A stretch of DNA of 64,000 nt from a bacterium. GTDB taxonomy: Bacteria; Bacillota; Bacilli; Lactobacillales; Streptococcaceae. The position numbers were made by a program, and so were the translations under genes. Shown here piece after piece: positions 1-6,913 of this stretch. The notes under the pieces are model-generated. The model was not told the origin of the DNA. It did not search any database and saw nothing but the letters and a program-made list of their open reading frames with translations. Within the stretch, counting starts at the first letter, position 1. Each line of letters starts with the position of its first letter. The DNA lies in the NCBI GenBank assembly GCA_905221125.1, contig CAJNBY010000009.1, forward strand, positions 10,705 through 74,704. The letters are read 5' to 3'.

Positions 1-90
1 TTTTTCTTTTCCAGTAGCAGGGTCTATGCCCAGGTATGTTTGAAAGAGATATCTAGTCTCTCCTTTTTTTGTAAGGTATTTTTTTATCAT
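1..90 (-). CDS. int: Phage integrase, N-terminal fragment (cut by window edge)
   Basis: Only the first 30 codons are inside the window; the gene runs leftward off the left edge. They read MIKKYLTKKGETRYLFQTYL and continue with GIDPATGKEK, which is the AP2-like arm-binding start of streptococcal tyrosine integrases. The ATG (complement of 88-90) follows an AAAGGA ribosome-binding site. The catalytic domain is not visible. Its place as the last gene of the leftward lysogeny arm, after the repressor, is the normal place for the integrase, so attL should lie left of the window. Confidence 0.8.
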   Translation of the reverse strand, partial: MIKKYLTKKGETRYLFQTYLGIDPATGKEK

Positions 91-145
91 AAAAAGTCCT
101 TTCTTTTCGATTGCTTGCCCGCATAGTTGAAAAGGTGTAGAACTT

Positions 146-196
146 ATGATAAACTATAGTTGTATTTTTTTATCATCCTTTCCATTGCTTGCTTGA
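146..196 (+). CDS. Possible 16-residue hydrophobic peptide (uncertain minigene)
   Basis: On the plus strand, opposite to the integrase arm, an AAGGTG site precedes ATG and a frame reading MINYSCIFLSSFPLLA. A GC-containing hairpin with a T-run (208-253) follows on the same strand, so a short terminated plus-strand transcript is possible. The upstream 19 bases (112-130) recur before the gene at 4071. The peptide may be chance; the alternative is an untranslated RNA antisense to the integrase leader. Confidence 0.25.
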   Translation: MINYSCIFLSSFPLLA

Positions 197-207
197 TGGA
201 AAGTTGA

Positions 208-253
208 ATCCTCACACTCAAAGATTGCCGTCGGAGAGTGTGGGGATTTTTTT
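208..253 (+). terminator. Rho-independent terminator, plus-strand orientation
   Basis: ATCCTCACACTC (208-219) pairs with GAGTGTGGGGAT (236-247) with one wobble, followed by seven T on the plus strand. The T-run is on the wrong side to serve the leftward genes, so it should end a plus-strand transcript or block read-in to the 3' end of the membrane-protein gene. A second perfect inverted repeat, CTTTCCAT/ATGGAAAG, lies at 178-203. Confidence 0.55.
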
Positions 254-255
254 AT

Positions 256-909
256 TTAATTATTTACTTTGACTTTCATCGATTTATTGACGATACCACT
301 TTCTTCTGCAAGTGTTGTGTTATCTTCCGCTTTCACATATAGATGAGGCGAGTTAGCATAACTCAAATCATATCCATTTTCTATTGCCCAATTTTTAAAA
401 GTGCTTTCTTTAATTTGGTACAGTTTGTCAGCGATTTGTTGAATTTCTACCTTAGAGTAATATTTGACATCTTGAGGAAGATACAAGTAGATGACATTGT
501 TGCCTACTGGTTTAGTTATAATCTGATAACCTGTATCTCCTAGCTGGTTATTGATTTCGGTAGTCAAATGGTTAGCAAATTCTGTGTTAGATGCTTCTGT
601 ATATTCAGGTCCATCATTTTTTGTTTTTTGGGATGACTTCGCTTTACTTTTTGATTTACTACCTTTCTCTTCTTTTGAATTTTCCGTGCTTTCGGAACTC
701 TCAGATGAAGATGATGAGGTGACCTCTGTTGTAGCTGGTTTTGTGTTTTCAGTTTTAGTTTCAGTATTTTTAGATGGGTTCTTTGAAAGACTATTTATCA
801 CACTAATAGCCAAGAAAGCAATTAGTACCCAGAACCATACTCTTTTATAAATTGGCTTAGAATTTTTTCTTTTGTTTATGTTTCTTTTGTTTATATTTCT
901 TTTGTTCAT
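256..909 (-). CDS. Single-pass membrane protein of the lysogeny module
   Basis: This 217-residue protein has a basic N-terminus built from a repeated five-residue unit (NKRNI), one hydrophobic segment at about residues 23-40, a long Ser/Glu/Lys/Thr-rich linker (about 45-100) and a folded C-terminal domain. The start at 909 is preferred because AAAGGAG sits seven bases before it; the longer frame from 933 would run through that site. It lies 13 bases after the repressor stop and reads toward the integrase. Genes in this slot in streptococcal prophages can be superinfection-immunity or exclusion proteins, but nothing in the sequence proves that. Function unknown. Confidence 0.7.
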   Translation of the reverse strand: MNKRNINKRNINKRKNSKPIYKRVWFWVLIAFLAISVINSLSKNPSKNTETKTENTKPATTEVTSSSSSESSESTENSKEEKGSKSKSKAKSSQKTKNDGPEYTEASNTEFANHLTTEINNQLGDTGYQIITKPVGNNVIYLYLPQDVKYYSKVEIQQIADKLYQIKESTFKNWAIENGYDLSYANSPHLYVKAEDNTTLAEESGIVNKSMKVKVNN

Positions 910-922
910 GTTTTTTCTCCTT

Positions 923-1705
923 TTAATTTTCAATTGGCATGAAGTTTCCGACTATTTTTCCAATGATTCTCGGATCTTCTTCATATGGTGCGAATTTATC
1001 TTTATATTTGTTATTGATAGAGACGAGTCTTAGACCGTCTTTTTCTTTATAGACTTTCTTGATATAAGTTTGGCCATCCCAATCAACTGCATAAACGGCA
1101 CCATCGTAGTCAAATCCTGTTTCTTTGATAAGAACGACCTCTCCATTCATATACTTAGGTTCCATTGAATCTCCGAAAACCCAAGAAGCAAAATCGTGGT
1201 CTAGGTCTTTGTCATAAAAAACAGTGTCATAGTTCCCATCGTTGAAGTATGAAAAGCCAGTACCAGCTGAAAGTTTTTCATATACCTTGTATTCAAATAA
1301 GTCTTCCTCTAATGAAATAACTTTGTTAGACTGCTCGCGCAATTGGTTTTCTGTAAAATCTAAAACCTTTTGTTTTCTAGGAGCAGTAAGCTTTACAGCT
1401 TTTTCAGTTATTTTCTGAACAAGAGGGGAAGTAGGTATCTTCAGTTCTTGGACAGGGGTATCGTCTGACATGGGAACATTATATCCCATTAACCAAGCTT
1501 CAGAGACACCCAATGTTTTAGACAATAAAACAAGTTTATCTTGATCAGGAGAAGATTTTCCTGAAACGTATTGTGACAAAGCACTCTTACCCATTTTGAT
1601 ACCAAGTTCTTTTTGAAGTGGTAAAGAACTATTCAAGATATCTACTTGTCTAAGATTTCTTTCAGACAGAATTTGTTTTAGTCGTAAAGATGTTGTAATT
1701 TTCAT
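923..1705 (-). CDS. CI/LexA-like prophage repressor (XRE HTH + S24 peptidase)
   Basis: This 260-residue protein has an N-terminal XRE helix-turn-helix (about residues 5-70) and a C-terminal S24 domain with the Ser region GDSMEP and a downstream Lys (YIKKVYKE) of the self-cleavage dyad. It should hold the lysogenic state and cleave itself on RecA activation. The ATG at 1705 follows GGAGTG; a longer frame to 1897 would cross its own promoter and operators and is rejected. It is divergent from cro, and its promoter -35 lies inside a TTGAAC-type operator, so autoregulation is likely. Confidence 0.9.
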   Translation of the reverse strand: MKITTSLRLKQILSERNLRQVDILNSSLPLQKELGIKMGKSALSQYVSGKSSPDQDKLVLLSKTLGVSEAWLMGYNVPMSDDTPVQELKIPTSPLVQKITEKAVKLTAPRKQKVLDFTENQLREQSNKVISLEEDLFEYKVYEKLSAGTGFSYFNDGNYDTVFYDKDLDHDFASWVFGDSMEPKYMNGEVVLIKETGFDYDGAVYAVDWDGQTYIKKVYKEKDGLRLVSINNKYKDKFAPYEEDPRIIGKIVGNFMPIEN

Positions 1706-1730
1706 ATTTAACACTCCGTTCTTAATTGTA

Positions 1731-1759
1731 ATTATATATCTATTTGAACAAAAGTTCAA
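1731..1759 (-). promoter_or_regulatory. Repressor promoter overlapped by operator
   Basis: On the minus strand the -35 TTGAAC (1754-1759) and -10 TATAAT (1731-1736) are separated by 17 bases. The -35 is one arm of the palindrome TTGAAC-AAAA-GTTCAA (1744-1759), so bound repressor or Cro would cover it. A further GTTCAA half-site lies at 1775-1780. Confidence 0.75.
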
Positions 1760-1798
1760 GAGAAAAAACAAAAAGTTCAAAAAAAATAAACTTAGGTA

Positions 1799-1857
1799 TT
1801 GACAAGCCAAAAAATAAGGAGTAGAATTATAATCACAAAAGTTCAAATAACTTGAAC
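1799..1857 (+). promoter_or_regulatory. cro/early promoter with downstream operator
   Basis: TTGACA (1799-1804), a 17-base spacer and TAGAAT (1822-1827) form a good promoter reading into cro. Just downstream, GTTCAA-ATAAC-TTGAAC (1841-1857) is an inverted repeat of the same half-site seen at the repressor promoter. Binding there would block the early transcript. Confidence 0.75.
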
Positions 1858-1878
1858 AAAAGGTAGAAAGGAGAATAA

Positions 1879-2103
1879 ATGAAATTTGATTATTCAAAAT
1901 TGAATGGAAGAATTACTGAAATTTTTAATAGCCGGAAAAAATTCGCTAAAGCTATGAAACTTTCAGAACGAAGTATTTCACTTAAATTAAATAATCAGCG
2001 TTATTGGAAAAACAACGAAATTACAATAGCTTGTGATCTCTTACTTATTCCAGATAACCAAATAGGAGATTATTTTTTTAAACCTGAAGTTCAAGAAACT
2101 TGA
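1879..2103 (+). CDS. Cro-like regulator
   Basis: This 74-residue DNA-binding protein begins with ATG after AAAGGAG. It has a compact helix-turn-helix (RKKFAKAMKLSERSISLKLN, about residues 19-38) of the kind used by small Cro proteins of Gram-positive phages. It is the first gene of the rightward arm and diverges from the repressor. Its 3' end contains another operator-like repeat (2089-2105), so the coding sequence itself may be bound. Function by position and fold. Confidence 0.8.
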   Translation: MKFDYSKLNGRITEIFNSRKKFAKAMKLSERSISLKLNNQRYWKNNEITIACDLLLIPDNQIGDYFFKPEVQET

Positions 2104-2105
2104 AC
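2089..2105. promoter_or_regulatory. Third operator-like repeat, over the cro stop codon
   Basis: GTTCAA-GAAAC-TTGAAC has the same half-sites and the same five-base spacing as the site at 1841-1857, about 250 bases away. It covers the last codons and stop of cro. It could be a distal operator for looping or a roadblock for early transcription. Confidence 0.55.
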
Positions 2106-2129
2106 TAAATAAAACTAGAAAGGGACATT

Positions 2130-2327
2130 ATGAACAACGCAGCGCAAAAAGTAACACGGATTGACAAAGATGCCTGGGATATCGCTACAGAGTTGGCGAA
2201 CGAGTACGGAGTATCTATTTGTCACATCATCAGCGAGAGCGTCCGCTACTGTGCAGAGAATGCCGAATTTAAGGAGATGGATGTTGTCGTTAAACGATTG
2301 GTAGTCGGCAGTAAGGTGCTGGAGTAG
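2130..2327 (+). CDS. Small phage early protein, unknown
   Basis: This 65-residue protein starts after AAAGGGAC. The predicted helical pattern (TRIDKDAWDIATELANEYG, then HIISESVRYCAEN) resembles a ribbon-helix-helix or small helical DNA-binding fold, but I do not recognise the family. It lies 26 bases after cro in the early operon. Confidence 0.6.
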   Translation: MNNAAQKVTRIDKDAWDIATELANEYGVSICHIISESVRYCAENAEFKEMDVVVKRLVVGSKVLE

Positions 2328-2331
2328 GAAT

Positions 2332-2562
2332 ATGAGCATTGATTTATTATCAGCAAAAGTAGTTATGGATGAAGAAATACTAGCTAGTATAGATAACTCA
2401 TTCGGTCCGATGGTGGAAGGATATACCAAAGACCAAAAAATAAAATTTGTTTTGAACTTTAGCAGAGCTTTGACAATTGCTAGATTTTTAAATGAAAATC
2501 CAGATGTCCTTGAAAAATGGCGTAATATTTGCGGAATGATTTTAAAGAAGGCACAGGAGTAA
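2332..2562 (+). CDS. Small phage early protein, unknown
   Basis: This is a 76-residue, mostly helical, acidic protein with no recognised motif. It starts four bases after the preceding gene, whose end supplies GGAGTAGG as the ribosome-binding site, so the pair is probably translated together. Confidence 0.6.
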   Translation: MSIDLLSAKVVMDEEILASIDNSFGPMVEGYTKDQKIKFVLNFSRALTIARFLNENPDVLEKWRNICGMILKKAQE

Positions 2563-2596
2563 TTCACAAACTCAACAATTTAAAGAAAGGAATACT

Positions 2597-3310
2597 ATGA
2601 ACGAAATTTTTAATTTTCACGGGCATGAAGTCCGTACTTTGACAATTGATAATGAACCATGGTTTGTGGGAAAAGATGTCGCAGACATCTTAGGATATGC
2701 TAAACCTCTGGACGCAATTTCTCGGCACGTTGATGAAGATGACTCCGTGAAATACGGACTCACCGACAATTTAGGCAGAACACAAAATACTATCATCATC
2801 AATGAATCTGGTCTCTACTCTCTTATTCTTTCAAGTAAGCTTCCGCAAGCCAAAGAGTTCAAGCGTTGGGTGACATCAGAGGTCTTGCCAGCTATTCGTA
2901 AGCAGGGCGGATTTATCCGTGAGGATTTGGACGAGGATGCCTTCATCGCTCTCTTCACTGGCCAGAAGAAATTGCGTGAGCAACAGGCTACCATGCTGGA
3001 AGATATTGACTATCTTAAGAGTGAGCAACCGATTCATCCAAGCTATGCTCAGTCGCTACTGAAGAAGCGCAAGGCCCGTGTCGTGGCTTGCTTAGGTGGT
3101 ATTGATAGTCCAGCTTATGCGGATAAGATTTTTGCTCAGTCAGTATTTAGACAAGCTGAGATTGATTTTAAAGACCACTTCAACATTAGTCGCTATGACT
3201 TGCTACCGAAGAAGTTTGCAGAAGCTGCTCTTGCTTACTGGATGACGTGGGAGCCAAGCACTAATACCAAGATGAAGATTATGGAGCTGAACGCTTTTAG
3301 TCAAGCGTAG
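2597..3310 (+). CDS. Phage antirepressor (Bro-N + ORF6C-type)
   Basis: This 237-residue protein opens with a Bro-N domain (about 1-105; WFVGKDVADILGY, SGLYSLILSSKLP, FKRWVTSEVLPAIRKQGG). A coiled linker is followed by a C-terminal region (about 135-235) like the ORF6C domain of streptococcal antirepressors. Such proteins counter the CI repressor or act as early DNA-binding regulators. ATG follows GAAAGGA. Location just after cro supports a part in the lysis-lysogeny choice. Confidence 0.85.
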   Translation: MNEIFNFHGHEVRTLTIDNEPWFVGKDVADILGYAKPLDAISRHVDEDDSVKYGLTDNLGRTQNTIIINESGLYSLILSSKLPQAKEFKRWVTSEVLPAIRKQGGFIREDLDEDAFIALFTGQKKLREQQATMLEDIDYLKSEQPIHPSYAQSLLKKRKARVVACLGGIDSPAYADKIFAQSVFRQAEIDFKDHFNISRYDLLPKKFAEAALAYWMTWEPSTNTKMKIMELNAFSQA

Positions 3311-3320
3311 GGAGGGGAAA

Positions 3321-3518
3321 ATGAGACCAAGACGATATCCGTATAGTGGAAAAAAAGAGTCCACCTTTGTAAAGGTAGACCCTGAGTTAGTAGAAAAACT
3401 TTTAAGACCACATAGCTTTACTATTGATTCCGAAAGTTTGACAACTACTTTGGACGCGAAGAAAATTAGTTGTCGCTCTTTAGGATTCCAAGCTCTAGCA
3501 TGGAATTTACCAAACTAA
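3321..3518 (+). CDS. Truncated paralogue of the MRPKRYPFSG-type phage protein
   Basis: The frame begins MRPRRYPYSGKKES and is closely similar in its first dozen residues to the 114-residue gene at 10209, then diverges. From about codon 49 it reads through the antisense of the minus-strand gene that ends at 3466. The best explanation is a gene shortened when that minus-strand gene was inserted. Ribosome-binding site GGGAGGGG is good, so a short product may still be made. Confidence 0.45.
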   Translation: MRPRRYPYSGKKESTFVKVDPELVEKLLRPHSFTIDSESLTTTLDAKKISCRSLGFQALAWNLPN

Positions 3519-3708
3519 CAATGGTGCTTTTAGAAGTTGATTTTGACACATATTCAATGATATTGACAATATGTTGAGCTTGTTCAGTATTGATACCGAG
3601 ATCTAACGAATTTAATTCAGTTACAACGTATTCTATTAGTTGATTGTTTGAATTAAAATTTTGATCTATGTGTTTTGAGGCAACTTCCATAAATTTATTA
3701 GAATCCAT
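3466..3708 (-). CDS. Minus-strand helical protein inside the early operon
   Basis: This 80-residue protein is transcribed against all its neighbours. ATG (3708) follows AAAGGAG with good spacing. Its upstream region has TATAAT on the minus strand (3768-3773) but only a weak -35, so it may be expressed on its own. It is helical and rich in Ser/Asn, with no recognised domain. Opposite orientation and its own control make it a candidate lysogenic-conversion (moron) gene. Confidence 0.6.
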   Translation of the reverse strand: MDSNKFMEVASKHIDQNFNSNNQLIEYVVTELNSLDLGINTEQAQHIVNIIEYVSKSTSKSTIVSLVNSMLELGILKSDN

Positions 3709-3823
3709 ATTACATCTCCTTTCTATGGGAATTTTGACTAAAACGGTGAGAGGTCCTAGTCAAGAGTATTATAGCAATTTAGGAGGATATTACATCAGTC
3801 TTGAGACTGATATAGGAGGTTGA
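3709..3823 (+). promoter_or_regulatory. Leader with two ribosome-binding sites and a perfect hairpin
   Basis: Between the divergent genes lies ATCAGTC-TTGA-GACTGAT (3794-3811), a perfect inverted repeat flanked by two AGGAGG motifs (3781-3786 and 3814-3819). Only the second is followed by a start codon. The hairpin could modulate use of the second site. No strong plus-strand promoter is visible. Confidence 0.4.
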
Positions 3824-3967
3824 ATGGAAGATAAAATCATTGAACTTGCTGATTACTTTATCAGCGAATCGACAACGTACAGAGAAGCTAAGATAGCGTG
3901 TGAGAAGCTATTTAGACAAGTGAGCCATGAGATAGAACTCAGAGCGATGGAAAGTAAAACAGTTTGA
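3824..3967 (+). CDS. 47-residue phage protein, unknown
   Basis: ATG follows AGGAGG with ideal spacing. The product starts MEDKIIELADYFISE and is an amphipathic, charged helical peptide ending in SKTV. Proteins like this occur in the early regions of streptococcal phages as conserved hypotheticals. It is followed by a leader segment rather than by a closely packed gene. Confidence 0.65.
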   Translation: MEDKIIELADYFISESTTYREAKIACEKLFRQVSHEIELRAMESKTV

Positions 3968-4070
3968 CAACAACGCAAAAAGCACCTGACGGTAATCAGG
4001 CGCATACTTAAATAATTTAAACCATTATATCACAAAAATGCTTGCCCGCATAGTTGAGAGGATGTAAAAA
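3968..4070 (+). promoter_or_regulatory. Intergenic leader with stem-loop and repeated 19-mer
   Basis: An imperfect stem (GCACCTGA/TCAGGCGC, about 3982-4001) lacks a T-run and so is not a clear terminator. ATTATATCA follows, and a very similar layout recurs before the late regulator (11329-11401). TGCTTGCCCGCATAGTTGA (4039-4057), also present at 112-130, carries into the ribosome-binding site of the next gene. Confidence 0.4.
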
Positions 4071-4361
4071 ATGGAAGGTATAACGCTACAATTACGATTG
4101 GATGGCGAAAGTGCCGAATTGTTCACGAATCAATTGTTGGCCTTTGCTGAAAAGCAGGTCAAGGAGCAGTTAGAGAATGATCGCATGCCAATCAATCAGC
4201 AGGCTTTGATGAAGAAGTTTGGCTTCACTCATGGCTATATTAAGAAGTTAGAACGTAAAGGCTTAAGATTTCGTAAGCAAGGGAAAGATATCATGTACGA
4301 TGTCAATGATGTTTATGAGATTTTGGAATTAGAAAAAGAAGTACGAAAATTAAGAGCATAA
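4071..4361 (+). CDS. Small phage protein with a probable winged-helix/excisionase-like fold
   Basis: This 96-residue protein starts after GAGAGGATG. Residues about 44-80 (ALMKKFGFTHGYIKKLERKG, then FRKQGKDIMYDVNDVYE) look like a MerR/excisionase-type helix-turn-helix with wing. A role in excision or control is possible. It is not next to the integrase, so an excisionase call is only tentative. Confidence 0.6.
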   Translation: MEGITLQLRLDGESAELFTNQLLAFAEKQVKEQLENDRMPINQQALMKKFGFTHGYIKKLERKGLRFRKQGKDIMYDVNDVYEILELEKEVRKLRA

Positions 4362-4371
4362 GGAGATAAAA

Positions 4372-4692
4372 ATGTTTGAACCACCGATTTTAGACCAGCT
4401 GATGGGGGTTGGAGCCTTGCTGATTGGATTTGCAGGGCTTTGCCGTCATATCAAATTGCAAGAGGAGCGTAAGGAAAAAGAAAGACGAGAAGAGCAAGAA
4501 TTTGCGTCTATGATTGTCCAAGGGTATAACCATGCTTACGAACGTGGTAGAGAGGACAAATGGCAAGAAATCCGCAAGAACATCCGTCGGGAGTTCAAAG
4601 GCTTTACGTTTGATAATGAACCGCCTGTAGGCTTGCGCCCAGAACCTCTGGCATTGCCAGAGCCGAAACAGTCTGCAATCAGATTTTTGTAA
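4372..4692 (+). CDS. Phage protein with N-terminal membrane segment, unknown
   Basis: This 106-residue protein has a hydrophobic stretch at about residues 8-24 (LMGVGALLIGFAGL) followed by a highly charged Arg/Glu/Lys region and a Pro-rich tail. The layout suggests a membrane-anchored cytoplasmic helix. ATG follows AAGGAG, ten bases after the previous stop. Confidence 0.6.
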   Translation: MFEPPILDQLMGVGALLIGFAGLCRHIKLQEERKEKERREEQEFASMIVQGYNHAYERGREDKWQEIRKNIRREFKGFTFDNEPPVGLRPEPLALPEPKQSAIRFL

Positions 4693-4707
4693 TGAGGAGG
4701 TCAGGAA

Positions 4708-5004
4708 ATGGAAGAATTGATTGAATGGCTGGATCAGGAAATCCAACTAAACAAAGATGTCATCGCCTCCAACCAAGAAAGTTCATACTTTAACCTCTTT
4801 GTAGAAGAGGAAATCAAGACGATTGAACTCATCAAAGAATATCTAACGGACTATAAAAAACTAGCTAAGGACTATCGTTATGTGGAGCTTAAAAATAAGC
4901 TGCTAAAGATTGAAAAAATGGAGCTGGAAGACAGGTACATCTATGAGGATATGCGGATGAAGTATCGTGCGAACCGCAGGAAGTGGGGTGCTAGGTATGT
5001 CTGA
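4708..5004 (+). CDS. Helical phage protein, unknown
   Basis: This 98-residue, strongly charged protein is probably a coiled coil over most of its length. It starts after GAGGAGG and overlaps the replication initiator start by eight bases, so translation of the two is probably coupled. No family recognised. Confidence 0.6.
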   Translation: MEELIEWLDQEIQLNKDVIASNQESSYFNLFVEEEIKTIELIKEYLTDYKKLAKDYRYVELKNKLLKIEKMELEDRYIYEDMRMKYRANRRKWGARYV

Positions 5005-5794
5005 AATCAAGTGGATAAAAATCACAACAGATATTTTTGACGATGAAAAGATTTGTCTGATTGATGCCTTGCCTGATCCTGACGCCATTCTAGTGATATG
5101 GTTCAAAATTTTGACACTTGCTGGGAAACATAACAGTAGTGGATTGTTGATGATGACTGATAAGGTTCATTATACTGATGAAATGTTAGCTACTATTTTT
5201 CGTAGACCATTGAATACTGTCAGAATGGCTTTGGGAGTATTTGAACAGTTCGGGATGATTGAGATTATTGACGGTGTCATCACTTTGCCTAATTGGGAAA
5301 AGCATCAAAATATTGACGGAATGGAGAAAATCAAGGAACAAACACGTAACCGTGTAGCAAAATACCGTAAAAAACAGAAAAATCTCGCTCTTGGTAACGT
5401 TACAGGTAACGTTACAGTAACGGACGGTAACGTACTAGAAGAAGATAAGAATAAGAATAGATTAGATAAAGATAAGAAAAGAATAACTACTACTAATAGT
5501 AGTGGTAGTGAAGAAAATATCTTAGAACTTTTTCAATCTGAATTTCGCAGACTCTTATCTGGATTTGAGATTGAAGAAATCAACCATCTACTAAATGAGA
5601 ATGATGTGGATTTGGTAAAGGAAGCACTGAAGACTGCTATTAACTCAGGAAAGCCTAATATCAAATATATAGGTGGCATTTTAAGAAATTGGCAGATGAA
5701 CAATGTCACGACTGTTGAGCAGGTTCGCCAATGCGAAAAGAAAAACAAGGATAAGAAAGAAGAACAGGAGGCCAAGGACGAATGGGGGTACTAG
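4997..5794 (+). CDS. Phage replication initiator / replisome organiser (DnaD-like)
   Basis: This 265-residue protein has the N-terminal replisome-organiser domain (about 1-120; MSEIKWIKITTDIFDDEK, with NWEKHQN near its end), a basic linker, and a C-terminal DnaD/DnaB2-like domain (about 175-245). It should bind the phage origin and recruit the loader encoded just downstream. The start at 4997 overlaps the previous gene. The linker codons hold tandem GGTAACGTTACA repeats followed by an AT-rich stretch, which makes the gene itself a likely origin. Confidence 0.85.
   Translation: MSEIKWIKITTDIFDDEKICLIDALPDPDAILVIWFKILTLAGKHNSSGLLMMTDKVHYTDEMLATIFRRPLNTVRMALGVFEQFGMIEIIDGVITLPNWEKHQNIDGMEKIKEQTRNRVAKYRKKQKNLALGNVTGNVTVTDGNVLEEDKNKNRLDKDKKRITTTNSSGSEENILELFQSEFRRLLSGFEIEEINHLLNENDVDLVKEALKTAINSGKPNIKYIGGILRNWQMNNVTTVEQVRQCEKKNKDKKEEQEAKDEWGY
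5393..5435. repeat. Iterons inside the initiator gene: candidate phage origin
   Basis: GGTAACGTTACA is repeated in perfect tandem at 5393-5404 and 5405-5416, each containing the palindrome GTAACGTTAC. GTAACGGAC and GGTAACGTAC follow at 5417-5435. An AT-rich tract of about 75 bases follows (5436 to about 5510), a possible unwinding element. Many phages keep initiator-binding repeats within the initiator gene. Confidence 0.6.
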
Positions 5795-5940
5795 AACTAA
5801 TTGAGCAATTCGAGATAGACTACTATCCGTTAAGCTACGAGAAGAAAATTCTTTTAGCCAACCAGCCAATTCATCAAGTGATTGCCTGCTTGTCTGAAAT
5901 GGCCAGCTGGCAGGAATGTGGAGGTCGGCTAGTATGGTAG
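5782..5940 (+). CDS. 52-residue phage protein, unknown
   Basis: The frame starts MGVLELIEQFEIDYYPLSYE after AGGAGG and overlaps the end of the initiator gene by 13 bases and the start of the helicase-loader gene by seven. Its place between initiator and loader suggests a replication accessory role, but no motif is visible. Confidence 0.65.
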   Translation: MGVLELIEQFEIDYYPLSYEKKILLANQPIHQVIACLSEMASWQECGGRLVW

Positions 5941-6704
5941 ACAATGTATTTGAGGAAATCGCCTTATCTTATCGCAGGAATACAGAACAGCAGGAAGAGC
6001 TTTGCGAAAAGCACAACATTCCTTTGATAAAGATATTGAGAACTGAGAGTGTTGTGTGCCGTATGTGTGAATCTGAGCGAATCCATGAAGAGAATCAAGC
6101 AAGGGTTAATGAACTGGCCAACGCTGAGAATGAGCGAGAGAGGAAATACTATCTTGAGAAGTTCTCTCTTTATGATGAGGTTTTGAAAAATGCGACTTTT
6201 GACAATTTTGAGACCCCAACCGAAAAAGAAGCAGAAAAGCTAGCTTTTGCGAAGAGGATTTATCGCGAATGGTCTGAGGGTGCTAGGAACAACATCGTGC
6301 TACAAGGAGAACCTGGGACAGGCAAGAGCCATTTAGCATTTGCTATGGTCAAAGCTTTATCTGAGTACACGAAAGAGATTGCTATTTTCATCAACGTGAC
6401 TGATTTGATGATGAAGATTAAAGCTGATTTTAGTCAGGAAGAGTTCCTGGTCAATAAAATTGCGAGTACTAAGTTTTTGGTTTTGGATGATTTGGGTATG
6501 GAGAAGGATAGTGAGTGGTCGTTTACTATTCTCTACAATATCCTGAATAAGCGTTCAAATACAATCATTACTACGAATTTAATTTCTGCTGATATTCAGA
6601 AACGATATGGCAGGCCCTTCATGTCTAGACTGATGAAGGGTGTGGATAAAGACCATTTGATGGTTTTCAACGACTTGACAAACAAGCGGAAGCAATATTT
6701 TTAG
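5934..6704 (+). CDS. DnaC-like helicase loader ATPase
   Basis: This 256-residue AAA+ protein has Walker A GEPGTGKS (residues 125-132), Walker B VLDDLG (183-188) and a sensor-like TTN (TIITTN). A Cys pair (CRMC, about 43-46) in the N-terminal part may bind zinc. It should load the host replicative helicase at the phage origin. The start at 5934 is chosen because GGAGG lies ten bases before it; the frame is open to 5916. Confidence 0.9.
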   Translation: MVDNVFEEIALSYRRNTEQQEELCEKHNIPLIKILRTESVVCRMCESERIHEENQARVNELANAENERERKYYLEKFSLYDEVLKNATFDNFETPTEKEAEKLAFAKRIYREWSEGARNNIVLQGEPGTGKSHLAFAMVKALSEYTKEIAIFINVTDLMMKIKADFSQEEFLVNKIASTKFLVLDDLGMEKDSEWSFTILYNILNKRSNTIITTNLISADIQKRYGRPFMSRLMKGVDKDHLMVFNDLTNKRKQYF

Positions 6705-6718
6705 AATGGAGGTGGCTG

Positions 6719-6913
6719 ATGTTTATTTTAAAACATGGGACGAGAGAGGATAAGCCATTCTTGAGGTCTGCAATTATCGGTGTGACTGGCTTGGACATTT
6801 CATGTTCAGAGGAGAAGAAAGCCTTGCGGTTTGTTTCTCGGGCGGCAGCATTACAGGTTGGCAAGGCGTTAAGGGGTTCCTTTGGAAACTTCTACCCGGT
6901 CGAGGTGGAGTGA
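6719..6913 (+). CDS. Small basic phage protein, unknown
   Basis: This 64-residue protein follows a GGAGGTGG site. It is basic in its second half (SRAAALQVGKALRG) with no recognised domain. Its stop overlaps the next start (ATGA), so the two are translationally coupled. Confidence 0.6.
   Translation: MFILKHGTREDKPFLRSAIIGVTGLDISCSEEKKALRFVSRAAALQVGKALRGSFGNFYPVEVE

Noticed and set aside
923..1897. Longer repressor reading frame starting at 1897
   Set aside because: It would run through the repressor promoter, both operators and the divergent early promoter; ATG 1705 has a proper ribosome-binding site.
2115..2567. 150-codon minus-strand open frame opposite two early genes
   Set aside because: No ribosome-binding site or recognisable content; it is the antisense of 2130-2562, whose frames have good sites.
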